Of a stretch of DNA of 64,000 nucleotides, positions 21,501 to 28,800 are shown piece after piece. The notes beneath the pieces were generated by a model. That model was not told the DNA's origin and did not search any database. It was given only the letters and a program-made list of their open reading frames with translations. Origin of the DNA: Ovis canadensis (taxonomy: Eukaryota; Chordata; Mammalia; Artiodactyla; Bovidae); the NCBI RefSeq assembly GCF_042477335.2, contig NC_091248.1:120178501-120242500 (forward strand), read 5' to 3'. The position numbers and the translations under genes are program-made. Every line of letters begins with the position of its first letter. Position 1 is the stretch's first letter.

Positions 21501-23089
21501 CTACTACTACTGATAATACTCATTTCACTCTTCCTGTCACAGCCATGCCTTCTTACACAACAAGTACTACTGAAGTTTCAACTAGTACTGCTGTCCCTAA
21601 TACCACTATTTCTTCCCCAATAAATATTACTATTGATAGTACTAATGTTCCTCTTCCTGTCACAACCATGCCTTACCCAACAAGTACTGCTGAAGTTTCA
21701 ACTAGTGCTACTGTCCTTAATACCACTATATCTTCCCCTATGAATGCTACCACCGATAGCACTAATGTTCCTCTTCCTGTCACAACCATGCCTTTCCCAA
21801 CAAGTGCTACTGAAGCTACAACTAGTACTACTGTCCCTAATGTCACTATATCTTCCCCAATAAATACTACTGCTGATAGCACTAATGTTCCTCTGCCAGT
21901 CACGACCATGCCTTACTCAACAAGTGCTACTGAAGTTTCAACTAGTACTACTGTCCCTAATACCACTCTCTCTTCCCCTGTAAATACTACTACTACTGAT
22001 AGTACTCATATCACTCTTCCTGTCACAGCCATGCCTTCTTACACAACAAGTACTACTGAAGTTTCAACTAGTACTGCTGTCCCTAATACCACTATTTCTT
22101 CCCCAATAAATACTACCACTGATAGTACTAATGTTCCTCTTCCAGTCACAACCATGCCTTTCCCAACAAGTGCTACTGAAGTTTCAACTAGTACTACTGT
22201 CCCTAATACCACTATTTCTTCCCCAATAAATATTACTATTGATAGTACTAATGTTCCTCTTCCAGTCACAACCATGCCTTACCCAACAAGTACTGCTGAA
22301 GTTTCCACTAGCACTTCTGTCCCTAACACCACTGTATCTTCCTCTATAAATACTACTACTGATAGCACTGATATCACTCTTCCAGTCACAGCCATGCCTT
22401 ACTCAACAAGTACCACTGATGTTTCAACTAGTACTACTATCCCTAATACCACTATATCTTCCCCTATGAATGCTACCACTGATGATAGCACTAATGTTCC
22501 TCTTCCAGTCACAACCATGCCTTTCCCAACAAGTGCTACTGAAGTTTCAACTAGCACTTCTGTCCCTAATACTACTATAACTTCCCCTAAGTATACTACA
22601 ACTGATAGCACCGATATCACTCTTCCGGTCACAGCCACGCCTTACCCAACAAGTGCCACTGACGTTACAACTAGTACTACTGTCCCTAATACCACTATGT
22701 CTTCCCCAATAAATATTACTACTGATAGCACTAATGTTCCTCTTCCAGTCACAACCGTGCCTTACCCAACAAGTGCTACTGAAGTTACCACTAGTACTAC
22801 TGTCCCTAATGCCACTCTCTCTTCCCCTGTAGATACAACTACCGATAGCACTGATATCACTCTTCCTATCACGGATACGCCATACACAACAAGTGCTACT
22901 GAAGTTTCAACTAGTACTACTGTCCCTGATATCACTATGTCTTCCCCAATGAATACTACTGCTGATAGCACTAATGTTCCTCTTCCAGTCACAACCATGC
23001 CTTTCCCAACAAGTAGTACTGAAGTTTCAGCTAGTACTACTGTCTCTAATACTACTATATCTTCCCCTACTAACACTACTCGTGTCTAG
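2554..23089 (+). CDS. MGAM2: MGAM2, 3' part (six terminal coding exons), maltase-glucoamylase-like GH31 protein with mucin-like tail
   Basis: Six exons with AG/GT borders keep one frame: 2554-2610, 3013-3137, 4194-4282, 14066-14115, 18617-18790 and 19136-23089 (stop TAG 23087-23089). The first carries [13 protein letters not shown], the second [14 protein letters not shown] and the third [20 protein letters not shown]. These are the C-terminal beta-domain signatures of the second GH31 unit in MGAM/sucrase-isomaltase, enzymes that hydrolyse alpha-glucosidic bonds of starch oligosaccharides at the mucosal surface. The catalytic barrel lies upstream of the window. The last exon codes for 1,317 residues of Thr/Ser/Pro-rich repeats. 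A long Thr-rich tail separates MGAM2 from MGAM, hence the symbol; the next gene downstream, MOXD2, agrees. Substrate activity cannot be judged from this part alone. Confidence 0.9.
3013..3137 (+). CDS. MGAM2: MGAM2 coding exon (GGYILP motif)
   Basis: 125-bp exon, phase 0 at its start, ending two bases into a codon before gtaagg. It contains the GH31-conserved [12 protein letters not shown] block. Two possible N-glycosylation or linker residues (NES) lie near its start. Confidence 0.9.
3138..4193. other. MGAM2 intron with a CA microsatellite
   Basis: No coding block seen. It holds (AC)14 at 3481-3508 and a T-run at about 3895-3911. Confidence 0.6.
3481..3508. repeat. (AC)14 microsatellite
   Basis: Fourteen uninterrupted AC dinucleotides; likely length-polymorphic. 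Confidence 0.95.
4194..4282 (+). CDS. MGAM2: MGAM2 coding exon (LFWDDG motif)
   Basis: 89-bp exon after ttttaatag, before gtgagt. It contains [20 protein letters not shown], the distal beta-domain signature of MGAM/SI. It ends one base into the next codon, which matches the phase of the 14066 exon. Confidence 0.9.
4655..4853 (+). mobile_element. Bov-tA SINE
   Basis: GTGGCTCAAACAGTAAAGAA through GACATGACTGAGTGACTGA, with the A- and B-box-like tRNA-derived head retained. Confidence 0.85.
4854..5403. other. MGAM2 intron, AT-rich
   Basis: AT-rich sequence with a T-run near 5169; no element recognised. Confidence 0.4.
5404..5650 (-). mobile_element. BOV-A2 dimeric SINE
   Basis: Two half-elements in tandem, each starting near TCAGT-GTGTCC and ending at GGGTTGCCAT or GGGTTGTCAT, separated by GTGAAGTGAAGT. 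Confidence 0.8.
5651..5925 (-). mobile_element. Old L1 3'-region sequence
   Basis: AT-rich sequence typical of the antisense L1 3' region (CATTGAGAGGATATTCCATA, AGATTATTTCCATAGGGTAGATTCC). Family assigned by general look only. Confidence 0.4.
5926..6056 (-). mobile_element. BOV-A2/Bov-tA half SINE
   Basis: AAGTCGTTCAGTCATGTCCG to GGTTGCCATTTCCTTCTCCA; a single half-unit inserted in L1 sequence. Confidence 0.8.
6057..6838 (-). mobile_element. Old L1 3'-region sequence
   Basis: Carries the familiar antisense L1 signature (AATGGAATTGCTGGGCCTGG and, further on, TCTACATCCTCAAACACT). Interrupted by SINEs on both sides. Confidence 0.6.
6839..7107 (+). mobile_element. BOV-A2 dimeric SINE
   Basis: Two half-units, GGAGAAGGCAATGGCAACTC and GGAGAAGGAAATGGCAACCC, joined by TTTCACTTTTCACTTTTATG, ending GACTTAGCAGCA. 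Confidence 0.9.
7121..7438 (+). mobile_element. Two Bov-tA SINEs in tandem
   Basis: A first copy, CTTCCCTGATAGCTCAGTTG (7124 on), stops at ATTCTTGG; a second full copy starts CTTCCCTTGTGGCTCAGCTG and ends with TTCACTTCACTTCAC. Confidence 0.85.
7439..7690 (-). mobile_element. Old L1 sequence, continuation
   Basis: Resumes L1-like antisense sequence (TATGAGGTTCAAGTCCTTCA, ATTGAGTTCTATGAGTT) after the SINE cluster. Confidence 0.45.
7691..8332. other. MGAM2 intron, no recognised element
   Basis: Includes a short (AATTC)n run near 7777-7796 and a T/G-rich stretch near 8173-8215; no gene or repeat family assigned. Confidence 0.4.
8333..8500 (+). mobile_element. Bov-tA SINE, 5'-truncated
   Basis: Starts within the tRNA-derived part (AGTGGGAGACCTGGGTTCGA) and ends CGGACAGGACTGAGTAACTA. 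Confidence 0.8.
8608..8695 (-). mobile_element. Degenerate Bov-tA fragment
   Basis: Middle part only: CTCTGTCCATGGA to GGGTTGCCATTTCTTACTCC. Confidence 0.6.
8840..9420 (-). mobile_element. Old L1 sequence
   Basis: Antisense L1 ORF2-end/3'-UTR-like sequence (TTCCTTTGGATTTCATAAAA, CAACTTGTCAGTACC, TGTTAAGTTATCCTAAGTAT). Many differences from any young L1. Confidence 0.5.
9421..9685. other. MGAM2 intron, no recognised element
   Basis: AT-rich, nothing assigned. Confidence 0.4.
9686..9967 (+). mobile_element. BOV-A2 dimeric SINE with (AGC)n tail
   Basis: Two half-units as in the 6839 copy; the tail is GACTTAGC followed by AGC repeats to 9965. Confidence 0.9.
9968..10499. other. MGAM2 intron, no recognised element
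   Basis: AT-rich, no coding block with splice sites found. Confidence 0.4.
10500..10685 (-). mobile_element. CHR-like tRNA-derived SINE
   Basis: TTTATTTAATTTGTTGCAAT, GGCATGTGGGATCTTAGCTC and end GGACTGCCAGAGGAGTCCC; same type as copies at 29545 and 45775. Confidence 0.6.
10782..11778 (+). mobile_element. BovB (RTE) LINE, 3' kilobase
   Basis: Long open stretch of reverse transcriptase ([25 protein letters not shown] catalytic box at about residue 70, [15 protein letters not shown]) to 11555. It then continues with one stop (TGA near 11553) to the tail ACTGAACTGAACTGAA. 5'-truncated. Confidence 0.92.
11975..12166 (+). mobile_element. Bov-tA SINE
   Basis: AGCTTCCCTGCTGGCTCAGT to GGACACGACTTAGCAACTAA. 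Confidence 0.85.
12314..12443 (-). mobile_element. Bov-tA half SINE
   Basis: GTTGTTTAGTCACTAAATCA to GGGTTGCCATGTCCTTCTCC; head missing. Confidence 0.8.
12444..13577. other. MGAM2 intron, apparently unique
   Basis: No repeat family or exon recognised over 1.1 kb. Confidence 0.45.
13578..13772 (-). mobile_element. Bov-tA SINE
   Basis: TGTGTTAGTTGCTCAGTTGT to CTGCAGGCAGATTCTTTGCT. Confidence 0.8.
14066..14115 (+). CDS. MGAM2: MGAM2 coding exon (50 bp)
   Basis: Very short exon between ttgcag and gtaaga coding [17 protein letters not shown]. The first codon is completed by the G left over from 4282. It lies about 9.8 kb from the previous exon and has one NFT sequon. Confidence 0.85.
14116..15442. 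other. MGAM2 intron; old unassigned dispersed repeat at about 14420-14940
   Basis: 14420-14940 has the look of an old mammalian interspersed repeat (TAGCTTATAACTTTGCAGTG, CAAAGTCATATGGCTAACCC, ending CATTGGAGGTCATAATACAA). I could not name the family. The rest is plain intron. Confidence 0.35.
15443..15650 (-). mobile_element. Bov-tA SINE, full length
   Basis: GTTAGTCCCTCAGTCACGTC to TCTGAGCCACCAGGGAAGCC. Confidence 0.88.
15651..17113. other. MGAM2 intron, mostly unique
   Basis: A short (AAAC)n-like run at about 15770-15800 precedes another old dispersed-repeat-like piece (CTCAGTGGCATGCAACAATA). Nothing else recognised. Confidence 0.35.
17114..18193 (+). mobile_element. BovB (RTE) LINE, 3' 1.1 kb
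   Basis: Open for 301 codons from 17140 ([15 protein letters not shown], then [20 protein letters not shown]). The catalytic box is RYVDD instead of RYADD. A TGA at about 18043 ends the frame inside GRRRKG; homology runs on to the AATTGAATTGAAT tail. Confidence 0.92.
18194..18616. other. MGAM2 intron, nothing recognised
   Basis: Short unique-looking intron segment; TTTGCAG acceptor at its end. Confidence 0.4.
18617..18790 (+). CDS. MGAM2: MGAM2 coding exon (distal beta domain)
   Basis: 174-bp phase-0 exon between ttgcag and gtatgt, 58 codons. It includes [20 protein letters not shown], which matches the MGAM pattern FNEIKILGTEEPSNVTV in the distal beta-sandwich. Confidence 0.9.
18791..19135. 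other. Last MGAM2 intron, nothing recognised
   Basis: 345-bp intron with a polypyrimidine tract (CTCTTCTTTTCTGGCAG) before the terminal exon. Confidence 0.8.
19136..23089 (+). CDS. MGAM2: MGAM2 terminal exon: end of GH31 domain plus 1.2-kb-residue mucin-like tail
   Basis: The exon starts after ctggcag. About 25 residues (to TEVTWIHGG) close the GH31 beta domain, where MGAM itself ends in a similar VEW motif. After a Ser/Ala-rich lead-in come about 31 imperfect 40-residue units of the pattern [20 protein letters not shown] followed by a second half with [16 protein letters not shown] typical unit has about three N-X-T sequons and well over half Ser/Thr/Pro, as expected for a heavily O- and N-glycosylated extracellular stalk. 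No transmembrane segment is visible in the open frame. The frame ends at TAG 23087-23089, while repeat-like coding sequence continues for about 750 bp in a decayed state. Confidence 0.88.
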   Translation, partial: TLNIQLTDKIISLEKLTEVTWIHGGPIVSTTAMASTFPMSSSCPSAASTAAAASDTTSSSASSGTGTSTAESTSAALPTTTTSFPTSAAEVSAGATVANTSASLPTNTATESTSVMLPATTMPYPTSATEVSTSTTVPNTTIHFPINTTTDSTDITLPITTMPYPTSTAEFSTSTTVPNTTIHFPINTTTDSTNVTLPITTMPYPASTAEVSTSTTVPNTTIHFPINTTTDSTNVTLPITTMPYPASTAEVSTSTTVPNTTIHFPINTTTDSTDITLPITTMPYPTSTAEFSTSTPVPNTTIHFPINTTTDSTNVTLPITTMPYPTSTAEFSTSTSVPNATIPSPINTTTDGTNVTFTVTTMPYPTNATEVSTSTTIPNATISFPITTTTDSTDITLPITDMPYSTSTTDVSTSTSVPNTTVSFPINTTTNSTDITLPITAMPYPTSTTDVSTSTTVPNTTISSPINITTDSTDITLPITDMPYPTSATQVPASTTASNNTTISSPINITTDSTNVPLPVTTVPYPTSTAEVSTSTSVPNTTVSSSINTTTDSTDITLPVTAMPYPTSTIDVSTSTTLSNTTISSPINITTDSTNAPLPITTMPYPTSTAEVSTSTSVPNATLSFPVDTTTDSTDITLPVTAMPYPTSTTDASTSTTVPNTTLSSPINITTDSTNVPLPVTTMPYPTSATEVSTSTTVPNATLSSPVDTTTDSTDITLPVTDTPYTTSATEVSTSTTVPDITISSPINTTADSTNITLLVTTMPYPTSATEVSTSTTVPNTTLSSPVNTTTTDNTHFTLPVTAMPSYTTSTTEVSTSTAVPNTTISSPINITIDSTNVPLPVTTMPYPTSTAEVSTSATVLNTTISSPMNATTDSTNVPLPVTTMPFPTSATEATTSTTVPNVTISSPINTTADSTNVPLPVTTMPYSTSATEVSTSTTVPNTTLSSPVNTTTTDSTHITLPVTAMPSYTTSTTEVSTSTAVPNTTISSPINTTTDSTNVPLPVTTMPFPTSATEVSTSTTVPNTTISSPINITIDSTNVPLPVTTMPYPTSTAEVSTSTSVPNTTVSSSINTTTDSTDITLPVTAMPYSTSTTDVSTSTTIPNTTISSPMNATTDDSTNVPLPVTTMPFPTSATEVSTSTSVPNTTITSPKYTTTDSTDITLPVTATPYPTSATDVTTSTTVPNTTMSSPINITTDSTNVPLPVTTVPYPTSATEVTTSTTVPNATLSSPVDTTTDSTDITLPITDTPYTTSATEVSTSTTVPDITMSSPMNTTADSTNVPLPVTTMPFPTSSTEVSASTTVSNTTISSPTNTTRV
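19380..23078 (+). repeat. 120-bp coding tandem array (about 31 units) in MGAM2
   Basis: The period is 120 bp (40 codons); a few units gain 3 or 6 bp (for example near 20630, 21500 and 22480), always in multiples of three. Units 19681-19800 and 19801-19920 are identical base for base. Units 19561-19680 and 19921-20040 differ at one base. Length changes that preserve frame suggest the array expands and contracts under coding constraint. Confidence 0.95.
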
Positions 23090-23845
23090 CACTGATTGTA
23101 TTCTTCTTGTCACAATCATGCCTTTCCCAGCAAGTGCTATTGAAGTTATTGATATGAATGTTCCTAATTCTATTGTGCCTTTCCCTGCAAATACTACTAC
23201 TGCCAGAACTAGTGCTACACTTCCTATCACAGCGACTTCTTTCCCAACAAGTACTACTGATACTAGCACGGGTACTCCTGTTCTTATTACCACTACTCAT
23301 TCTTCAACAAATACTATTGCTACTAGCACTAATAATACTCACCCACTACACTGTATTCCTACAGATATTGCTGCTGATACTACTAGCAATAGTTTTCTAT
23401 TGTGACTAGTTTCTCTGAAAGTATTTATGATAAGAACACTACTTTTGCTACAGTAACCTCTCCTCTTACAGTAACCCCTTCTCCAACTGCTAGCCTTGGT
23501 ACTGATGCTCTGATTACAAATTATCCTTCCCCTACAATGTCTGGGGACAATAGTACTAGTAATGCTTTTTCTGCAGTGACTACTTACCCTTCATAAACTC
23601 ACGCCATTTGCACGAATACTCCTCCTGTGACTACTTTTTTTCTGTATGTATGGGGGCTGCCAGCAATGGTAATATTGTTCCTGATGAGTACTCTTTCTTC
23701 TCCAAGTACTGCTGCTATTAGTACTTATTTAAGAGATAATACTAGATTGTTGCTGCTCCCTCTAATGACTGAATTAACTGACGAAGTGCTAACTCTTCCA
23801 CAGACCAGAAATCACCCAGACAGAGATGAATATGTAAAGATATGA
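23090..23845 (+). pseudogene. MGAM2: Decayed continuation of the MGAM2 repeat tail (now 3' UTR)
   Basis: Directly after the MGAM2 stop, repeat-like coding sequence resumes in the next frame (MPFPASAIEV, then TTTARTSATLPITATSFPTS) up to a stop at 23403-23405. It then returns to the original frame (SIVTSFSESIYDKN to TTYPS, stop 23594-23596). The same frame reopens to 23845, ending TRNHPDRDEYVKI. The Thr/Ser/Pro composition fades with distance. I infer that an older, longer tail was cut short by a one-base frame change near 23084. This stretch would now be 3' UTR unless the change is an assembly error. Confidence 0.65.
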
Positions 23846-25054
23846 CACAGGGGAGACAATCTCTACCCTGAGATCAGAGTTCATAGTTTTGTTTGCTTTG
23901 TCTTCTACTTACCAGCTTTCCCCTCCTTGTTTTACTATCTAGACTCTCCTTCAGTGTGTTAAGACTTTCAGCATGTTCTTGGACTTTCATACCCACAGTC
24001 ACCATTTATTCCTGATCTATTATTTCCTAAGATCACCCCTGTGTATAGGCTCATGGTCATAACCAAATATTGCCATTTAGGTGCTACTGAAGGCTTAACC
24101 CTAGGACAGTATTTTGAAAATGTAGTTTGGGAAACCAGGGGAGACCCCAGAACTCTTTATGGGGTCTACAAGGTCAAGCCTCTTTTCATATAAATACTCT
24201 GGTGTTTTTGCCATTTTCACTCATCCTCTCATTGATATACAGTGTCACTTTCCAGAGACCACGCTCTGTGGTGTCCCAATAGATGAATACGGAAACTAAT
24301 ACAAGAATCCAGTTGTCTTCCATTAAGCCAGACATTAAATAGATTTACAAATGATACAACAATGTCATTCTTCTCACTAACTGTTTTTGCTTTGAAAAAT
24401 ATAGTGGCCTTTCATTCAAAATATATTATTTATGTCAACATGTATTTGATATATTGTTATTTTTAATGAATGAAGAAATAAATATTTCGCAAAACATTTG
24501 ACAAATGACTCCATTTTTCTTAATGCAGCAAATGTTTGGAGATATAATCCACCCAAACAAAACACAGGGTCTTCACTAAATTTGAAAGTAAAGTGGTGCT
24601 GAGACCAAAAGTTTGAGAATCACTTCCCTAGGACAACAACGGCCTAGTTTCACTGTCAGGTCCTGGGAAAATATAGTGTGCAAACAAAACAAAGCAAAAC
24701 TCATCATTCTAAACGATATCAACGGACTTGCTCCCAGGCTCCCTCACGTGTATCTCTATTGAGGGAGCTCCAAGGCATTTCTCTTGTTGGCACCACAAAA
24801 CCTGATCCTGGACAAAGAGCTCTGTGTCCCATGGCACATGGACCCTGTGGCCAGGCTGCCACACTGGGGCAGATTCATTGGCCAAAGGCTTCACTTTTTT
24901 TCTGAAGCCTTTGGGACTTGAAACACTGAAGAGGAATTTGTTCAAACAGCCATAGTTCTCGAGTTACTGAACTTCAATCCCTTTGTGTATATACATGGAT
25001 TGTAATTATAAGCATGGAACTTTGAAAAGGTAAGTGCTCCCTGAAAAAAGAACA
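23846..25054. other. MGAM2 3' UTR and downstream sequence
   Basis: No coding block. It contains the candidate poly(A) signal at 24477; beyond that nothing recognised. Confidence 0.4.
24477..24482 (+). terminator. Candidate MGAM2 polyadenylation signal
   Basis: AATAAA about 1.39 kb after the stop codon, in AT-rich sequence, and the first canonical signal I noticed downstream of the gene. Whether it is used is unknown. Confidence 0.4.
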
Positions 25055-25275
25055 ACAGCCCCAAACAACAAATGCAGAGCTATATTGAGAACAGATAACC
25101 AACAAGTCCTGCTGTGTAGCAAAGGGGACTCTGCTCAATATTCTCCAACAGCCTGAATGGGAAAAGAATTTTTAAAAGAATAGACACATGCATATGTATA
25201 ATTGAATCACTTTGCAGTATATCGAAAATTAACATACGACTGTTAATCAACTAGACTCAATAAAATAAAAAATCA
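25055..25275 (+). mobile_element. L1 3' end (artiodactyl type)
   Basis: AACAAGTCCTGCTGTGTAGC, then ATTGAATCACTTTGCAGTAT and TTAATCAACTAGACTCAATA with an A-rich end; the known 3' terminus of artiodactyl L1. Confidence 0.7.
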
Positions 25276-25800
25276 TGATCGCATAAGCAGCAACAACAAA
25301 AACAGAAAAGAAAGACAATCTGGCCTTACTTCAGACATTTGAAGAAACTCGAGAATTGAAACTCCAGTCCATGCACAAGATGTGGTCCTGGAACCAGGTT
25401 CAGAAAACTGGGAGAGGCAAGAGGTGAAAGAAAGCATTAGCTTGCTGCTTCTGAGTCTTAAGCTTTGACGACACCTTAGTCGTCATAGTCTTAAGATGAC
25501 ACCTATGCTTACATCTAAAACACATGGTCGCCTTCACTGGACCAGTTCTGGAAGCACCACCTGTACAGATTGGTATGGGGACAACTGCTGCCGGTGGACA
25601 CCATCGTCTATTACTTGTCTCAGCTTCCTCATCTACGAGGTTGAGTCAACATTGGAAATGCATTTTCATTCTCTAAAACACTATACAACGTTTTATTATG
25701 ATGATTACATAATCCCTCGAGTGTTCTTATATCTATTTAAACTTTTTCACACAGTAGTCAAAATCTCTTGCTTAGAAAAGCTGACATTTTTCTAAATTGA
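25276..25800. other. Intergenic, nothing recognised
   Basis: Several short ORFs without family resemblance. Confidence 0.35.
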
Positions 25801-26254
25801 ATTTTTTTCTAAGTAACTCTTTATGCGTCTTTAAAATTTTTTGCTCCATTTTCATACTTTCTTTGTATAGATCTCACGCTTATTTCTTTTTTAAAAATTA
25901 ACATTTTTGTTTTGAAATAAGCTTGGAGAAAAGTTGCAAAAATAGCTAAAGACCTTCACTATCCTTTTCACCCAATTTTCCCAAATATCATCCACAAATT
26001 GTAAATTATGTACCATATTTACTCTCTCTCACACACACACACGTGTATAATTTGAGAGTTGTAGACACAATGTCTCAACATCACAAAATGCTTTTGTATA
26101 AATTTCCTTAAAACACGAGGACATATTCTCACATAATCACAATATAATCAGACAAGTCAGAAAGTCGATGTTCATACAGTGCCACCATATGATGCAGAGA
26201 CATTAGTCAAATTTTGCCAATCATCCCAATAATGTTGTTTATAAAGAACACTAA
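25801..26254 (-). mobile_element. Old L1 3'-region sequence
   Basis: Contains TTGAAATAAGCTTGGAGAAA and GTTGCAAAAATAGC, typical of old L1 3' regions. A short (CA)n run lies at about 26031-26042. Confidence 0.45.
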
Positions 26255-26388
26255 ACACGGACTTCCCTGGCAGTCCAGTGGGCGTCCACTGACCTGGACA
26301 TGGGTTCAATCCCTGGTTGGGAAACTAAGATCCTGCACGTCTTGTGGCACAGCCAAAAACATTTTGAAAAAGAAAAAAAAAAAACCTA
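26255..26388 (+). mobile_element. CHR-like tRNA-derived SINE
   Basis: Sense copy: GACTTCCCTGGCAGTCCAGT to TTGTGGCACAGCCAAAAAC with a 12-A tail. Confidence 0.7.
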
Positions 26389-26943
26389 AACAAGGATAAT
26401 GACAAGGAGCACATGCTGCATTTGCTTAATGGAATTTCTGTTTGTTTTCAGTCTTCTCTCCTGTGGAACTATTCCTCAGCCCCTCTTTTTCTCCTTTGAT
26501 TTTGATGATTACAAGTCAGATCTTTGTAGAATATTCCTCATTAGGGGTTTGTCTAATACTTTCTCATGATTATATTGAGGTTGTATATTTCTTGGACAGA
26601 TATAACATAGAGTTGATGTTATGTCCTTCCTGGTACTCCTGTCAGGAGGTAAGTGATGTTTGTCCATGATTGGTGATGCCAACTGGCTGACTTGGTTGAA
26701 GTGGTGACTCTTAGTCCTCTGCATGGGAAAGTTACAACTTTTTCTCATCATAATGAATAGCTATATTATTGGAGATAATTTGAGGCTATGTAGCTATCTA
26801 GTTCCTCTTCTACTAGTTTTTATCATTATCTATCGATGATTCTTATCGGATTCAATTATTACTATGAATTTATTAAATGGTGATTTTCTAACTTCACATT
26901 TTTTTCTGTATTTGTTACTTGGCATTATAAGGGCTCTTCTTTC
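26389..26943 (-). mobile_element. Old L1 sequence, continuation
   Basis: L1-like antisense sequence (ATTAGGGGTTTGTCTAATAC, CTCATGATTATATTGAGGTT) on the far side of the SINE at 26255. Confidence 0.45.
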
Positions 26944-27190
26944 TTTGCTATTTTTTAAATTAATCAATTTATTTTAATTGGAGGCTAATTACAACACTGT
27001 AGTGGTTTTTGCCATATATTGACATGAATCAGCCATGGGTGTACATGTGTTCCCCATCCTGAACCACCCCTCCCACCTCCCTTCCCATCCCATCCCTCAG
27101 GGTCATCCCAGTGCACCAGCCCCGAGCACTCTGCCTCATGCATCAGACCTGGGCTGGTGATCTGTTTCACATATGATAACATACATGTTT
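26944..27190 (-). mobile_element. Ruminant L1 3'-UTR-like repeat
   Basis: ATTTTAATTGGAGGCTAATT, CATGAATCAGCCATGGGTGT, GTGATCTGTTTCACATATGA; a very common ruminant repeat that I place at the L1 3' UTR. Confidence 0.6.
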
Positions 27191-27959
27191 CAATGCTATT
27201 TATTTTCTGAGTAATGTTTGGTAAGTAGCCACTTCCCTGAGCCCCCCACATGCACCCCTTCTCTGAGGTCCCCACACGTCCTCACAATCTAGCAACTAAA
27301 AGTCTAGCTCTTGGAATTCAGGGAGCTTCCAGGGCTCATCGTCGCTGGTGTTCACTCGGACTGGTCAGCCCTTGTGCTGTCGCTCCAACATGTGAAGCCA
27401 GAGTGGGATTCCTGCTCATTCAGGAAGCTGACTGGTTAAGAGCGATGGAACTTCTGGTTCAGTGGTCCTTAAGCTCGGGTGCATATTGGAAACACCCAGA
27501 GAGTGTAATGATGGATGCTAATGCCTGGACGCTGCCCCCATCACCCAGGTGACTCTAACCTGCTATCAAGGTTGGCAGCCACTGGGGTGGGGAGGCAGAG
27601 GAGTTGAGAAGCTTCTTGCTCAGTCTGAGCTAAGTATAGCATGAACTGAGACTTGATGAGAACTCTAGCAAACAGGAGTAACAAATTAAGTTATCAGCCT
27701 CATGAAGGAGAGGAAGACAGAGAGCCAGGGGAAGATGAAGAAGTGGGTGGTGGGGGGTGGGGGCGAGGAGCGGACAAAAAGAGAAAAGACGGCAAGAGAG
27801 GAGAGAGAAGGAGAAACAGGGCAAAATGTAAATGGATAAAGCTAGTTTAAAGGGCTTATGGGAATTCTTGCAACGATAAATTTGAAATTGTATCAAAATC
27901 TTCTTATTCCACGGGAAAGACCAGAATCCTTGTAAACTTTAAGGGTCCTCTTGTCTTCC
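27191..27959. other. Intergenic, nothing recognised
   Basis: A purine-rich stretch at 27705-27830 gives misleading charged ORFs; no gene supported. Confidence 0.4.
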
Positions 27960-28183
27960 AGGGCTTCCCAGGTAGCTCCAGCGGTAAAGAACCTGCCTGC
28001 CAATGCAGGAGACACGAGGAGAGGCAGGTTTGACCCCTGGGTCAGGAGGGTCCCTGGAGGAGGTCATGGCAACCCGCTCTAGTATCCTTGCCTGGAGAAT
28101 CCCACGGACAGAGGAGCCTGGTGGGCTACAGTCCATAGGGTCACAGAGTCGGACCTGACTGAAGTGACTTAGCACGCATGCAC
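27960..28183 (+). mobile_element. Bov-tA SINE
   Basis: GGGCTTCCCAGGTAGCTCCA to CTGAAGTGACTTAGCACGCA, with a small insertion in the tRNA-derived head. Confidence 0.85.
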
Positions 28184-28539
28184 CTCTTGTCTTCACACAC
28201 GAACAAGCAATGAGGGAATAAATGATTTATTTACCCTCCACATTTAAGATGGAGTTTTGAGTAGAGGAGGTAAGATGGGAAAAAAGTTACAGTCTCAGAG
28301 TCACCCAGAGCTGATCTGAACTTAGGGACCAACTGAGGGGTGAGGTGTGGCAGACACCCAAGTGCCAAGATGTTCTAGGAGGAAGTAGGGGTCATCCTTT
28401 TCTACCTCAACACTCAGCCCATCTATTTGGAGTGTATCATTAGGCTTTCTGGAAATAGTCACAAAACACATAAGTTGGGGGAAAAAAAAAAAAAAGCTTG
28501 AGGTCATATAATTCCCAGCAGTATCGTCTAATGTTTTTC
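28184..28539. other. Intergenic, nothing recognised
   Basis: Unique-looking; an A-run at about 28481-28494. Confidence 0.35.
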
Positions 28540-28800
28540 CGTCATCTAGTCATGTCTGACTCTTTGCAAAACCCCATGGACTGCAGCACGCCAGGCTTTG
28601 CTTTACTATCTAAAAGTGAAAGTCTCTCCATTGTGTCCGACTCATTGCGACCCCATGGATTATACAGTCCATGGGATTCTCCAGTCCAGAATACTGGAGT
28701 GGGTAGCCTTTCCCTTCTCCAGGGGATCTTCCCAACCCAGGAACCGAACCCAAGCCTCCTACATTGCAGGTGGATTCTTTACCAGCTGAGCCACAAAGCT
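28540..28800 (-). mobile_element. Bov-tA SINE plus adjacent half-unit
   Basis: Half-unit 28540-28597 (TCATCTAGTCATGTCTGACT), then a full reverse copy 28610-28795 ending TACCAGCTGAGCCACAAAGC. Confidence 0.8.

Noticed and set aside
19201-23300. Series of about 78-codon antisense open frames (pattern [18 protein letters not shown])
   Set aside because: Repeated at the array period and complementary to MGAM2 coding units; no promoter, splice site or independent support.
27653-27850. Highly charged open frame (Glu/Arg/Gly-rich)
   Set aside because: Direct translation of a purine-rich low-complexity tract.
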